Source: Desulfuromonadales bacterium
GTDB lineage: Bacteria; Desulfobacterota; Desulfuromonadia; Desulfuromonadales; BM103
Direction of reading: 5' to 3'
Assembly: GCA_030630015.1 (NCBI GenBank)
Contig: DAOVNV010000021.1
Coordinates: 1 to 15,647 of the forward strand
Length of the DNA stretch: 15,647 bases
Shown in pieces: positions 1 through 7,185 of the stretch. How positions within the stretch are numbered: the first letter of the stretch is position 1; each line of letters begins with the position of its first letter. The position numbers were made by a program, and so were the translations under genes. The notes below the pieces were generated by a model. The model did no database searches. It saw only the letters and a list, made by a program, of their open reading frames with translations, and was not told where the DNA came from.

Positions 1-216
1 AAGCCTAAACCGCGTCGGCCTGCCCGCAGGAGATCCCCGGCCAAAAAGCCCGCAATGGCACAGGAGTCTGCGACCAAGGTTCCTGAGACAACGGCCCCCG
101 CTGGAGAAGAGAAGCCCTCCCAACCCGCAGCCGACCCAGCTGAAACAGCAACCAAGCCGAAGCGTCGACGGGCGCCACGCAAAAAAGTGGCCGACAAGCC
201 GCCTGAAGTAGAGTGA
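1..216 (+). CDS. C-terminal tail of an unidentified protein (partial)
   Basis: The first reading frame is open from base 1 to a TGA at 214-216; the gene starts before the window. The 71 visible residues are low-complexity and rich in Lys, Arg, Ala and Pro. Basic clusters (PRRPARRRSP near the start, KPKRRRAPRKK near the end) flank an Ala/Pro/Glu-rich linker. No catalytic motif or fold can be recognised. Disordered basic tails of this kind are common on RNA- or DNA-binding proteins such as DEAD-box helicases and ribonucleases, but the sequence seen here cannot decide. The frame is credible because it ends 8 bases before a strong terminator and has no competing gene on the other strand. Function is not assigned. 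Confidence 0.6.
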   Translation, partial: KPKPRRPARRRSPAKKPAMAQESATKVPETTAPAGEEKPSQPAADPAETATKPKRRRAPRKKVADKPPEVE

Positions 217-220
217 GCAT

Positions 221-256
221 TAAAGGGACGGACCATTAATGGTCCGTCCCTTTTTT
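221..256 (+). terminator. Bidirectional Rho-independent terminator
   Basis: A perfect inverted repeat (gggacggacc at 225-234 and ggtccgtccc at 241-250, with self-complementary ATTAAT between) is followed by six T on the plus strand and preceded by AAA. It lies between the stop of the partial plus-strand gene (216) and the stop of the converging minus-strand Smr gene (278), so it can serve both. Confidence 0.93.
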
Positions 257-277
257 AATTCAACAAACTGTGGGGAC

Positions 278-958
278 TCATTGTTTTCGCAGAAACACTA
301 CCACCGCTCCACTGCCGCCATACTGGCGCGGTGCCTCAACCCACTCAAGAACCCGATCCTGCGTTCTTTCCAACAAACCGATGACCGCAGTACGCAGCAC
401 CGGCCCAGTGCCCGAGCGGGCTCCCTTGCCGGTTATAATCAGGATAGTCCTGAAGCCGTGATGATGCGCATTCTCCAGGAAGAACCGAACCTTGTCCAGG
501 GCTTCGTCACGCGTCATACCGTGCAGGTCGAGTTGCGCTTCGGGTTTGAGTTGGCCAAGCCTGAGCTGCTTGCGGCGGCGCGGTGCGGCTGATCCAGCTT
601 CTTCTTCAGGCCATTCATCTTTGAACACCCGATCTACCCCGTTCACAGCAAGCGTGAACAGTTCGGCGTCATCAAGTTCCGCAGGCTCTTCCTCGGTTGA
701 CGCAGAAGACTGTTTGACGGGAGTTTGATCCGCATCCACGGCGAAGTCATCGTCCTCATCCAGACGCTTTACCCCCATCCCCCCCATTTCTTCTTCGAAA
801 AGACGAGGATCCTCCCGGGCGATGTCCTTTTTCAAACCCGGCTCCGCAGCCTCCGGCTTCGGTTTCTGTGCCTTCGGGGCATCAGAAACAGACAACCCCT
901 TCAAGGCCTTGAAGGGGTTGTGGGAAATATCGTCAGTTTTTTTCTTCCGGCCTGACAT
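278..958 (-). CDS. Smr-domain protein (MutS2 C-terminal-like putative nuclease)
   Basis: The protein has 226 residues with an ATG start at 958. Residues 1-135 are charged and low in complexity, with a PFKALKGL segment near residues 15-22 and an acidic stretch near 66-75; this part is probably disordered. The C-terminal third is a typical Smr domain: LDLHG at 143-147, TGKG at 176-179 and GGSGA at 214-218, the conserved LDxHG, GxG and C-terminal Gly motifs. Smr domains in MutS2 and stand-alone proteins nick DNA or cleave RNA, including on collided ribosomes. The specific substrate here is unknown. The gene follows the TPR membrane protein after 21 bases and is probably in its operon. Domain assignment is sure; biological role is not. 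Confidence 0.92.
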   Translation of the reverse strand: MSGRKKKTDDISHNPFKALKGLSVSDAPKAQKPKPEAAEPGLKKDIAREDPRLFEEEMGGMGVKRLDEDDDFAVDADQTPVKQSSASTEEEPAELDDAELFTLAVNGVDRVFKDEWPEEEAGSAAPRRRKQLRLGQLKPEAQLDLHGMTRDEALDKVRFFLENAHHHGFRTILIITGKGARSGTGPVLRTAVIGLLERTQDRVLEWVEAPRQYGGSGAVVVFLRKQ

Positions 959-979
959 GATCCTGTCTCCGTAGGATAA

Positions 980-1708
980 TCAGCGACGTACAATTTTGCG
1001 GCGGCCCTGCATCATCTTGGTCTGCTTGCGCAGTATCGCGCCGGCCTTTTCAAGATGAAACTGGTACCAGACATCCCCGTAGGCCTGCATCTTCATCTTC
1101 TTGCCCGCCTTGAGAGCTTCGAGATTGGCTTCAAGCAGTTCGTCTCCGCCGCACTTTTTGACTCCCTTCTCCATCATCTGCACGGCCTTGTCATGTTCGC
1201 CGATTTTATCCAGGCAGAAAGCATAGACATTCCAGAGCAGTGGTTCCTTGCGGGTCGTGGCAACGGCATTGTCAAAGGTCTTGATCATCTTGCCAGACTG
1301 GTTGCGCTTCATATAGATAATCGCAAGCATGGCCGTAGCAACCCAGTGCCGGATGAAACCCTTGGTCAGGAACTCATAAGCCTTGCTGAAGTCTTTTTTC
1401 AGATAGTAGATGGTGCCGATCTGCGAATTCATCTGTTTGCGCAGGTAGAACTGCCAGGTGCCATATTTTTTCTGGGTTTCAAGCAGGGTCTGGATGGCCT
1501 TTTCAGTGTGGTTGGCCATCATGTCCTTTTGTGCGCTTTCGACCATGGCGTTCACCTTCTTCATAAAAATACGCATCAGAATGAAGAAGACGGCAGCGAA
1601 AACGATCGTGCCGATCAGCGGCGCATACATCATATTGAGGCCGGCCAGAACAACCACGAGGGCGGCGACTGCTGTTCCGACAGCTGCGGAAATAATCAGG
1701 GTCAACAT
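980..1708 (-). CDS. Membrane-anchored TPR-like protein of unknown function
   Basis: The protein has 242 residues. Two hydrophobic segments at about residues 3-24 and 29-48 form a short N-terminal hairpin anchor, followed by Lys-rich RIFMKKV, which predicts a cytoplasmic C-terminal domain. Residues 55-200 read as helical repeats with TPR-type spacing (for example the AIQTLLETQKKYG, AYEFLTKGF and ALC-like KAVQMMEKGVKKCG segments). The C-terminus is very basic (RKQTKMMQGRRKIVRR), suggesting RNA or ribosome contact, but this is inference. The ATG at 1708 is preceded by AAAGGA about 12 bases upstream and by a good promoter. It is the first gene of a likely two-gene operon with the Smr protein. No enzymatic motif was seen; a scaffold or adaptor is the natural guess. 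Confidence 0.85.
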   Translation of the reverse strand: MLTLIISAAVGTAVAALVVVLAGLNMMYAPLIGTIVFAAVFFILMRIFMKKVNAMVESAQKDMMANHTEKAIQTLLETQKKYGTWQFYLRKQMNSQIGTIYYLKKDFSKAYEFLTKGFIRHWVATAMLAIIYMKRNQSGKMIKTFDNAVATTRKEPLLWNVYAFCLDKIGEHDKAVQMMEKGVKKCGGDELLEANLEALKAGKKMKMQAYGDVWYQFHLEKAGAILRKQTKMMQGRRKIVRR

Positions 1709-1747
1709 GGAATCCGTTGTCCTTTCAGGAAAAATTTTAAGTTTCGC

Positions 1748-1776
1748 ACTTTAGCAGTCTGCCACGGAAATGTCAA
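1748..1776 (-). promoter_or_regulatory. Sigma70-type promoter of the TPR-Smr operon
   Basis: On the minus strand TTGACA (1776-1771) is followed by a 17-base spacer and TAAAGT (1753-1748). The -35 box is perfect and the -10 matches four of six consensus bases. It lies 40 bases ahead of the ATG at 1708 and downstream of the mltD-like gene's stop, so the TPR-Smr pair need not rely on readthrough. Confidence 0.7.
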
Positions 1777-1852
1777 AACAATCCAGCCTGACAGAAGGTA
1801 CTGAAAAGGAAGGGAAAGTGTCTGCATCAATTTTCGCTGGATGGGCAAGAAA

Positions 1853-3601
1853 TTAACCGCTGACGCTGCCTCTGACCATCAGGGTCAGCCTGTCGCCCGG
1901 CCTGAGAACATGATTTTCAGAGAGATTGTTCCAAGCGCGGATCTGCGCCGTCTCCACGGAAAACTGGCGGCCAATCCCCCAGAGGGTGTCACCGGTACGA
2001 ACCCTGTAAACGACCTTTCGCTCCGGCCCCTTGTTGACAACTTTTTTGGAGACCACAACGGAACGGGTTGCTTTTGATGAAACAACCATTCTCTGGCCCG
2101 GACGGATGACATTGCTCCAGCCAAGCCGGTTCCAGACGCGCAACTGCTTCTCTGACACACCAAATTTCCGGGAAATTTTCCAGAGGGAGTCCCCAGAACG
2201 AACCGTGTAGTAACTGCGTTTCGAGCGTTTGTAATCATCCTTGAGTTCTGCAAGCGGGCGACGACCATTGTAATCCGGATTGAGGGGAACAATCAGGTTG
2301 GTGCCGATCTGCAGGGCGCGCGGGTTGCGGATCTGATTCAGCCTCTGGATATCTGAGGTTCTTACCCCGTAGCGCTTCGAAAGTGCCAACAGCGTATCAC
2401 CGGACTTGATCTTGTGGCGCTGATAATTGGCACGTTTGGCAGCCGGCATCCCGGCATATTGTTCGGCAAATACCAAGGCGCTTCCGGCCGGAATGCGTAC
2501 CTGGTAATCCTTGGCGCCCGGAGGGCTCGACCAGCGCTTCAACTCGGGGTTGAGTTTCTTGATGGTGTCGTAATCGACGCCGCTGAGTCTTGCAACCACC
2601 TCCAGGTCGGTGCTGGACGGCAACGAATAGGTATCGTAGACCAGCGGTTCCTGCCACTCCAGGTTTTCAAAACCAAATTTTTCCGGTTGCTTGGCAATCA
2701 ACAGAACGGCAAGCAGCTTCGGAATGTAATTCTTGGTTTCTTTGCGCAGGTAGGACCTGCGGCTGATCTCCCAGAAATCACGGGTTTTATACTTGCGGAC
2801 AGCCTGACGGAGTTTGCCGGGGCCGGCGTTGTAGGAAGCAACGGCCAGGTACCAGTCGCCGTCAAAATCTTCATAGAGGTCGGATAGAAAACGGGCCGCC
2901 GCCCGAGTTGCCTTTTCCGGATCACGGCGTTCATCATGCCACCAGTCATTGACCAGGCCGTAACGTTTCCCGGTACTTTCGATAAACTGCCAGGGGCCAA
3001 CCGCATGCGCCCAACTGTAGGCTTTTGGATTAAACCCGGATTCGACCATGGCCAGGTAGGCCAGGTCTTCGGGGAGCCCCGCTTCGGCGAAAATCTCCCG
3101 CATCATCGGCATGTAGCGCGCAGAACGTTCCAGCCAGATTCTGAACGTATTGCGAGCCCGGCCGGTGTAATACTCGACAAAATAGCGGACCTTGTCGTTT
3201 TCGACCACGGGGAAATCGAATTCCGGTTCGGCCCGGGCAACTGACTGTCCCACACTCTCAGGAGGGATTTGATCTTCACCTTGCAATACGCGATTGTCAG
3301 CCAGAGTTTCTGCGTCCAAATCCTCCGACTCAAGGTCCGTAGCCATAGTATCGAACGTTGCGGCCGGGCGGCCTGATTCTTCCGTCGCTACCTGCTCTAC
3401 CTCCCCGGGCAACAAATCGTGCTGTGCCAAAGGACTGGCCTGCAAGCCGTCGTTTGTCACACTCCCGGGAGATTGTGGAATCGCAATCGGTGCCGGCGAA
3501 GCGGTAAAAACGGAATCGCCCTGACGGGCCGAATACATACTGTCGGCAGCACAACCCGCGAGCAGAAGCGGAACGAGCAGCCACAGTTTATGGATGTGCA
3601 T
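1853..3601 (-). CDS. mltD: MltD-like lytic murein transglycosylase, lipoprotein, SLT plus three LysM
   Basis: The protein has 582 residues. A lipoprotein signal ends at LAGC (residues 14-17) with Ala after the Cys, which favours outer-membrane sorting. Residues 20-130 form a low-complexity acidic linker. An SLT (GH23-type) domain spans about 140-280, with catalytic Glu187 in the ES(G) motif, GPWQF at 202-206 and the YNAG motif at 257-260. Three LysM peptidoglycan-binding repeats follow at about 396-440, 464-508 and 531-576, with SGDT, SGDS and TGDT signatures. This order matches E. coli MltD, which has two LysM in its common form. It cleaves the MurNAc-GlcNAc bond to give 1,6-anhydro products during wall turnover. 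An ideal AGGAGGT (3615-3609), 7 bases from the ATG, fixes the start. It follows hflX after 58 bases with no clear terminator, so co-transcription is likely. Confidence 0.95.
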   Translation of the reverse strand: MHIHKLWLLVPLLLAGCAADSMYSARQGDSVFTASPAPIAIPQSPGSVTNDGLQASPLAQHDLLPGEVEQVATEESGRPAATFDTMATDLESEDLDAETLADNRVLQGEDQIPPESVGQSVARAEPEFDFPVVENDKVRYFVEYYTGRARNTFRIWLERSARYMPMMREIFAEAGLPEDLAYLAMVESGFNPKAYSWAHAVGPWQFIESTGKRYGLVNDWWHDERRDPEKATRAAARFLSDLYEDFDGDWYLAVASYNAGPGKLRQAVRKYKTRDFWEISRRSYLRKETKNYIPKLLAVLLIAKQPEKFGFENLEWQEPLVYDTYSLPSSTDLEVVARLSGVDYDTIKKLNPELKRWSSPPGAKDYQVRIPAGSALVFAEQYAGMPAAKRANYQRHKIKSGDTLLALSKRYGVRTSDIQRLNQIRNPRALQIGTNLIVPLNPDYNGRRPLAELKDDYKRSKRSYYTVRSGDSLWKISRKFGVSEKQLRVWNRLGWSNVIRPGQRMVVSSKATRSVVVSKKVVNKGPERKVVYRVRTGDTLWGIGRQFSVETAQIRAWNNLSENHVLRPGDRLTLMVRGSVSG

Positions 3602-3659
3602 ATTTGATACCTCCTGGAAACCGGCACAAGGCTACACGAAAAAGCCTTCTCGAGTCAAT

Positions 3660-5279
3660 TCACTGCCAGCAACGTTCCTCAAGTTCTGCAAGTAATGGAC
3701 CGAAGCTTTCGGGATTCCGGGCACTGACCGGGATCGCTTCAAAACGTCGGCAAAGGGGAGCAATTTCTTCTACGGGAACCAAATCTGTCTTATTGAATAC
3801 CAGCAGACGGGGAACATGGTCCAGATCCAGGTCGCGCAGAATGCGGTCGACAGCGTTAATCTGTTCCTCAAAACGCGGATTGGAAAGATCGACGACATGC
3901 AGCAGAAGATGAGCATCCTCCAGCTCTTCCAGAGTTGCCCGGAAAGCACCCACCAGGCTCTCCGGCAACTCGCGGATGAAGCCGACGGTGTCGGTGATGA
4001 TGATCTCCCGCTCGCGGGGAAAACGCAACCGCCGCGTTGCCGTATCAAGGGTGGCAAACAGCAGGTTCTCAGTCAGAACTTCGCTTTGGGTCAGTGCATT
4101 GAGCAGAGTCGATTTACCGGCATTGGTGTAGCCGACGATGGAGACAATCGGTACGCCGGCCTTGACCCGGCGCTGCCGGCGCTGGAAACGGCCGCGCCCC
4201 AGATTTTTCAGTTGCTTCTCCAGACGGGAAATGCGGTCCCGGATACGCCGCCGATCGACTTCCAGTTTGGTCTCACCGGGGCCGCGCCCGCCGATCCCGC
4301 CCATCAGGCGCGACATGGCCGTCCCCTTGCCGGCCAGGCGCGGCAGAATATACTTGAGCTGGGCCAGTTCGACCTGCACTTTACCATCCAGGGTGTGCGC
4401 CCGGCGGGCAAAGATGTCAAGGATCAACTGGCTGCGATCAATGACCTTGAGATCGGTCAGCGCGGTAATGGACCTGACCTGTACCGGGGTCAGGTTCTGA
4501 TCGAAGATCAGCAGTGTGGCCCCTTTGTGCAGAGCGCTGATCACCACTTCCTTGATTTTTCCTTCTCCCATCAGGGTCCGCGGATTGAATTTACGGGGCC
4601 GCTGGGTAATGCACTCAAGGACAACCGTGTCCGCAGTACGGGCCAGTTCCGCCAATTCATCGAGGGAGTCCTCGACTTCGCGCCGCGGTGACTGGGACAC
4701 CGAGATCAGGATAGCCTTTTCGCGGCTGTCGCCAAGGTCAACCGACTCGGCCCTCGAACGCTCCAGTTCCGCTTCCAGCCCACGTAGGAAAGCAGAGAGA
4801 TTAAACGCCCAGCTATGGATCGAAGGGACTTCCTGGACCTGGACAATCTTGCCCTGGGGGTCGGGTGGAATCAGGTGGGCAAAATGAACTTTGCCCGGCA
4901 GGCCATCCTCACCAACAGCCAGGACCACCATCATATCAAGACGCAGCAAAGCGAGGTCATTGAGGTCATCCTGGGAGAGCGGCTCACCCTTTAGATGAGT
5001 GTGAATGCAGCGCAGGCCGCGCAGACCACTGCGATCGAGACCGAACCGATTCAGATCGGGGATGACAATTTCCCGGTCGTCGCCCAGCATGACGTGCTCT
5101 ACTTTGCCGCTCCTGTTGACGATCAGACCAATCTGGCGACGCAACTCCCTGGACAATTCGGTCAGGTAACGTCCCAGTTCCGGCGTAATAACCTGGCTGG
5201 CAGGGATACGCCGCTGGTAGATACGTTCAAGAGCCTTGACCTGGCTTGACTTGAGACCTGTTAGAGAGCCGTGAATCAC
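3660..5279 (-). CDS. hflX: GTPase HflX, long form with N-terminal extension
   Basis: The protein has 539 residues; E. coli HflX has about 426. The GTPase core is clear: G1 GYTNAGKST at 383-391, G3 DTVGF at 430-434 and G4 NKTD at 496-499. It is preceded by the HflX-specific N-domain (about 190-340) with the Gly-rich GGRGPGE at 340-346 and a basic helical linker. HflX binds the 50S E-site region, splits stalled ribosomes and rescues them after heat or antibiotic stress. Residues 1-180 are an extra domain containing IHTHLKGEPLSQDDL (92-106), which resembles a JAMM/RadC metal motif (see findings). The start codon is GTG (5279-5277) with only a weak GGAA upstream. The fabI terminator lies just upstream, and I saw no clear promoter between it and the GTG. 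The family call is certain; the start is likely. Confidence 0.95.
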   Translation of the reverse strand: MIHGSLTGLKSSQVKALERIYQRRIPASQVITPELGRYLTELSRELRRQIGLIVNRSGKVEHVMLGDDREIVIPDLNRFGLDRSGLRGLRCIHTHLKGEPLSQDDLNDLALLRLDMMVVLAVGEDGLPGKVHFAHLIPPDPQGKIVQVQEVPSIHSWAFNLSAFLRGLEAELERSRAESVDLGDSREKAILISVSQSPRREVEDSLDELAELARTADTVVLECITQRPRKFNPRTLMGEGKIKEVVISALHKGATLLIFDQNLTPVQVRSITALTDLKVIDRSQLILDIFARRAHTLDGKVQVELAQLKYILPRLAGKGTAMSRLMGGIGGRGPGETKLEVDRRRIRDRISRLEKQLKNLGRGRFQRRQRRVKAGVPIVSIVGYTNAGKSTLLNALTQSEVLTENLLFATLDTATRRLRFPREREIIITDTVGFIRELPESLVGAFRATLEELEDAHLLLHVVDLSNPRFEEQINAVDRILRDLDLDHVPRLLVFNKTDLVPVEEIAPLCRRFEAIPVSARNPESFGPLLAELEERCWQ

Positions 5280-5322
5280 AAGATCAGTTCCGAGTGCTCA
5301 GCGATGAGCGATGAGTCAGAAG

Positions 5323-5355
5323 AAAAAAAGCAAAAGGCCCCCGCTCGGGGGCCTT
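5323..5355 (-). terminator. Rho-independent terminator after fabI
   Basis: Read on the minus strand, a 9-bp stem (aaggccccc at 5334-5342 against gggggcctt at 5347-5355, loop of four) is followed by TTTT, two other bases and seven T (5329-5323). It sits 31 bases past the fabI stop and 43 bases before the hflX GTG. Confidence 0.88.
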
Positions 5356-5386
5356 CCGCCTATCTAATACAAAGCGAAGGATATCA

Positions 5387-6157
5387 TCAACCGCTGGCGA
5401 CGACGCTGAAACCACAGTCGACGTAATGTACTTCACCGGTCACACCGGAGGAGAGATCGGACAGCAGGTAGACGCTCGACTTGCCGACCTCTTCCAGGGT
5501 CACTGTGCGATGCAACGGCGCAGCATTCTCCATCAACCGGACCTTGTCCTTGAAGTTGGAAATCCCGGATGCCGCCAGAGTCCGGATCGGCCCGGCAGAC
5601 AACGCATTGACGCGAATGTTTTGATCGCCGAGTTCCGCCGCCAGGTAGCGCATCGACGATTCGAGGGCCGCTTTGGCAACGCCCATGACATTATAGCCAT
5701 GGACGACCCGTTGGGCGCCGAGATAGGTCATGGTGACAATACTTCCGCCATCTTTCATCAGGGGCGCAGCCACCTTGGTCAGTGCAACCAGGGAATAGGC
5801 GCTGATATCCATTGCCAGACTGAAACCATCCCGGCTGGTCTGGCTGAAGGGGTTCTTGAGATCCTCGCGGTTGGCAAAAGCCACCGAGTGGACCATAAAA
5901 TCCAGTTTACCCCAGCGTTTTTCTATTTCTGCGAAAGTCGCCTCAATCTGGGCATCGTCAGACACATCACAACGCAGGATCAACTCCGCGTCCAAGCTCT
6001 CCGCAAGAGGGCGCACCCTCTTTTCGAGCGCGTCATTCAGATAAGTGAATGCCAGGGAAGCGCCCTGTTCGCGCAACATGCGGGCAACGCCCCAGGCAAT
6101 GCTCTTATCGTTAGCGACACCGAAAATAATGCCGCGCTTACCAGCCATCAAACCCAT
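5387..6157 (-). CDS. fabI: Enoyl-[acyl-carrier-protein] reductase (NADH) FabI
   Basis: The protein has 256 residues, the usual FabI length. It is a short-chain dehydrogenase fold. The N-terminal cofactor motif GVANDKSIAWG (13-23) is diagnostic of FabI. The catalytic pair Tyr145 (in MTYLG) and Tyr155 with Lys162 (Y-x6-K in YNVMGVAK) corresponds to E. coli Tyr146, Tyr156 and Lys163. SAGPIRTLAASGI near 187-199 is the conserved substrate-loop region. It catalyses the last reduction of each fatty-acid elongation cycle in the cytoplasm. The ATG at 6157 is chosen over the Met at codon 4 because GAGGAGGG lies 9 bases before it. It follows the DsbC-like gene by 94 bases on the same strand and is closed by a terminator. 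Confidence 0.97.
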   Translation of the reverse strand: MGLMAGKRGIIFGVANDKSIAWGVARMLREQGASLAFTYLNDALEKRVRPLAESLDAELILRCDVSDDAQIEATFAEIEKRWGKLDFMVHSVAFANREDLKNPFSQTSRDGFSLAMDISAYSLVALTKVAAPLMKDGGSIVTMTYLGAQRVVHGYNVMGVAKAALESSMRYLAAELGDQNIRVNALSAGPIRTLAASGISNFKDKVRLMENAAPLHRTVTLEEVGKSSVYLLSDLSSGVTGEVHYVDCGFSVVASG

Positions 6158-6199
6158 GTGGCCAAACCCTCCTCATACTATATTAGTGTTTGCATGTTT

Positions 6200-6228
6200 C
6201 TTGTACCAAATCAGCATTGTGAATGCAA
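6200..6228 (-). promoter_or_regulatory. Possible promoter of fabI
   Basis: On the minus strand TTGCAT (6228-6223), a 17-base spacer and TACAAG (6205-6200) each match four of six sigma70 consensus bases. An AT-rich run (TAATATAGTATG) follows before the ribosome-binding site. The match is weak, and fabI could instead be read from upstream. Confidence 0.35.
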
Positions 6229-6251
6229 TCCTCTATTCGCTCGGCAGCCTC

Positions 6252-7025
6252 CTAGTTCTGCGTCACTTTGCTGCCAAGCAGAACAAGCAGATCGTCAGCT
6301 TTTTTGGCCCCGGGCACAACCTGCCCGTCGGGCAAAACAAGCGTCGGAGTGGAACGAATGCCGAGTTCCTTGACCAGAGCCAGAGTCTCGTCAATGGCTC
6401 CGGTATCACAGCTTGCTGGTGGAATCGGCTTCCCGGCAAGACTGTCCTCCAGGAATTCCATCGATTTGGCACAGACGATGCTCTTGGAAATCTCATAGGC
6501 GTTCGGATGCATTTTCAACGGAAACAGTTTGATCAAAAAGGCAATGTTCTGATCACGCTCGACCACTTCCTGAAGCGCCGCATGCAATTTGCCGCAGTAA
6601 GGGCATTCCGGATCGGTAAAAACGATGGCCTTGATCTTGGCAGAAGGACTGCCGAGCAGCAGGGCGTCATCCAGAGGAATTTTCGAGACGTCGATCCTGT
6701 TCATCTCTGCATGATATTTCTGGGTCACGTTGGACATATCAGACAGACGAATAACGCTTCCTGACATCAGGTAATTTTTAGAAAAATCGAGATATACAGG
6801 AAACCTCTTCCGGTCTTTTTCTATTTCCACAACCCAGAAGCCTGGAACTTCGGCAAATTTGACATCATGAACTCCGTCAACCAGGCTGCCCAGAATTGAT
6901 TTGGCCTCATGAACATCCAGGGTGTGGCATTCGGCACAATTGCCTGCGCCACAATCATTCTTATCCATTGCCGCCACAGGAACCGCGCAGAGGCACAGCA
7001 TAAAAAACAACAAACTGATACGCAT
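6252..7025 (-). CDS. DsbC-like periplasmic thiol:disulfide interchange protein with a CxxCH motif
   Basis: The protein has 257 residues. A signal peptide covers about 1-19 (hydrophobic core LLFFMLCLCAVPVAA). Right after it comes C25, then CAECH (30-34), which has the form of a c-type haem attachment site. Residues 38-110 match the DsbC dimerisation domain in pattern (VPGFWVVEI, FPVYLDFSKNYLMSG). The thioredoxin-fold domain follows with active site CPYC (141-144), cis-Pro in STPTLV (P227) and two further Cys (C185, C206), as in DsbC. It should isomerise or reduce wrong disulfides in periplasmic proteins, useful for multihaem cytochromes and other exported Cys proteins. The ATG at 7025 has a weak ribosome-binding site. 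It is the first gene before fabI. The family is sure; haem attachment is not. Confidence 0.9.
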   Translation of the reverse strand: MRISLLFFMLCLCAVPVAAMDKNDCGAGNCAECHTLDVHEAKSILGSLVDGVHDVKFAEVPGFWVVEIEKDRKRFPVYLDFSKNYLMSGSVIRLSDMSNVTQKYHAEMNRIDVSKIPLDDALLLGSPSAKIKAIVFTDPECPYCGKLHAALQEVVERDQNIAFLIKLFPLKMHPNAYEISKSIVCAKSMEFLEDSLAGKPIPPASCDTGAIDETLALVKELGIRSTPTLVLPDGQVVPGAKKADDLLVLLGSKVTQN

Positions 7026-7042
7026 AGATCACCAACTTTCCC

Positions 7043-7056
7043 CGACCGAACGGTCG
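7043..7056. promoter_or_regulatory. Palindromic operator-like site (CGACCG-N2-CGGTCG)
   Basis: A perfect 6-bp inverted repeat separated by AA lies between the putative -10 box and the ATG of the DsbC-like gene. A 2-base gap is too tight for an RNA hairpin, so a DNA-binding dimer is more likely. The GACCG/CGGTC half-sites resemble many TetR-family operators; this is inference. Confidence 0.45.
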
Positions 7057-7085
7057 ATCATAAAAAAGACTGCACACAATTTTTA

Positions 7086-7115
7086 ATTGTAACTAAATCC
7101 ACCTGTCTCACGCAA
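7086..7115 (-). promoter_or_regulatory. Possible promoter of the DsbC-like gene
   Basis: On the minus strand TTGCGT (7115-7110), an 18-base spacer and TACAAT (7091-7086, five of six matches) lie about 60 bases before the ATG. The operator-like palindrome lies just downstream of the expected start of transcription. Confidence 0.5.
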
Positions 7116-7156
7116 GCTGACAAAGTCTGTCTTTCGAGGTTTATTGTTAATCGGTC

Positions 7157-7185
7157 TTGACAGTTCCGCTCCGGATGACTAAATT
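7157..7185 (+). promoter_or_regulatory. Sigma70-type promoter of mrp
   Basis: TTGACA (7157-7162) is a perfect -35 box, followed by exactly 17 bases and TAAATT (7180-7185, four of six). It gives a leader of about 78 bases before the ATG at 7271. Confidence 0.65.

Noticed and set aside
239..592. 117-codon plus-strand frame after the first terminator
   Set aside because: It begins inside the terminator stem and runs antisense to the Smr domain.
3612..3645. AAGGCT/AGCCTT inverted repeat between hflX and mltD as a terminator
   Set aside because: The stem is only 6 bp, the loop holds the T-run, and no T-tract follows, so it is unlikely to stop transcription.
3816..4691. 291-codon plus-strand frame opposite hflX, and similar long frames opposite the TPR (1055-1804) and fabI (5426-6373) genes
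   Set aside because: They are antisense shadows of well-identified genes, caused by GC-rich codon bias; they show no family motifs.
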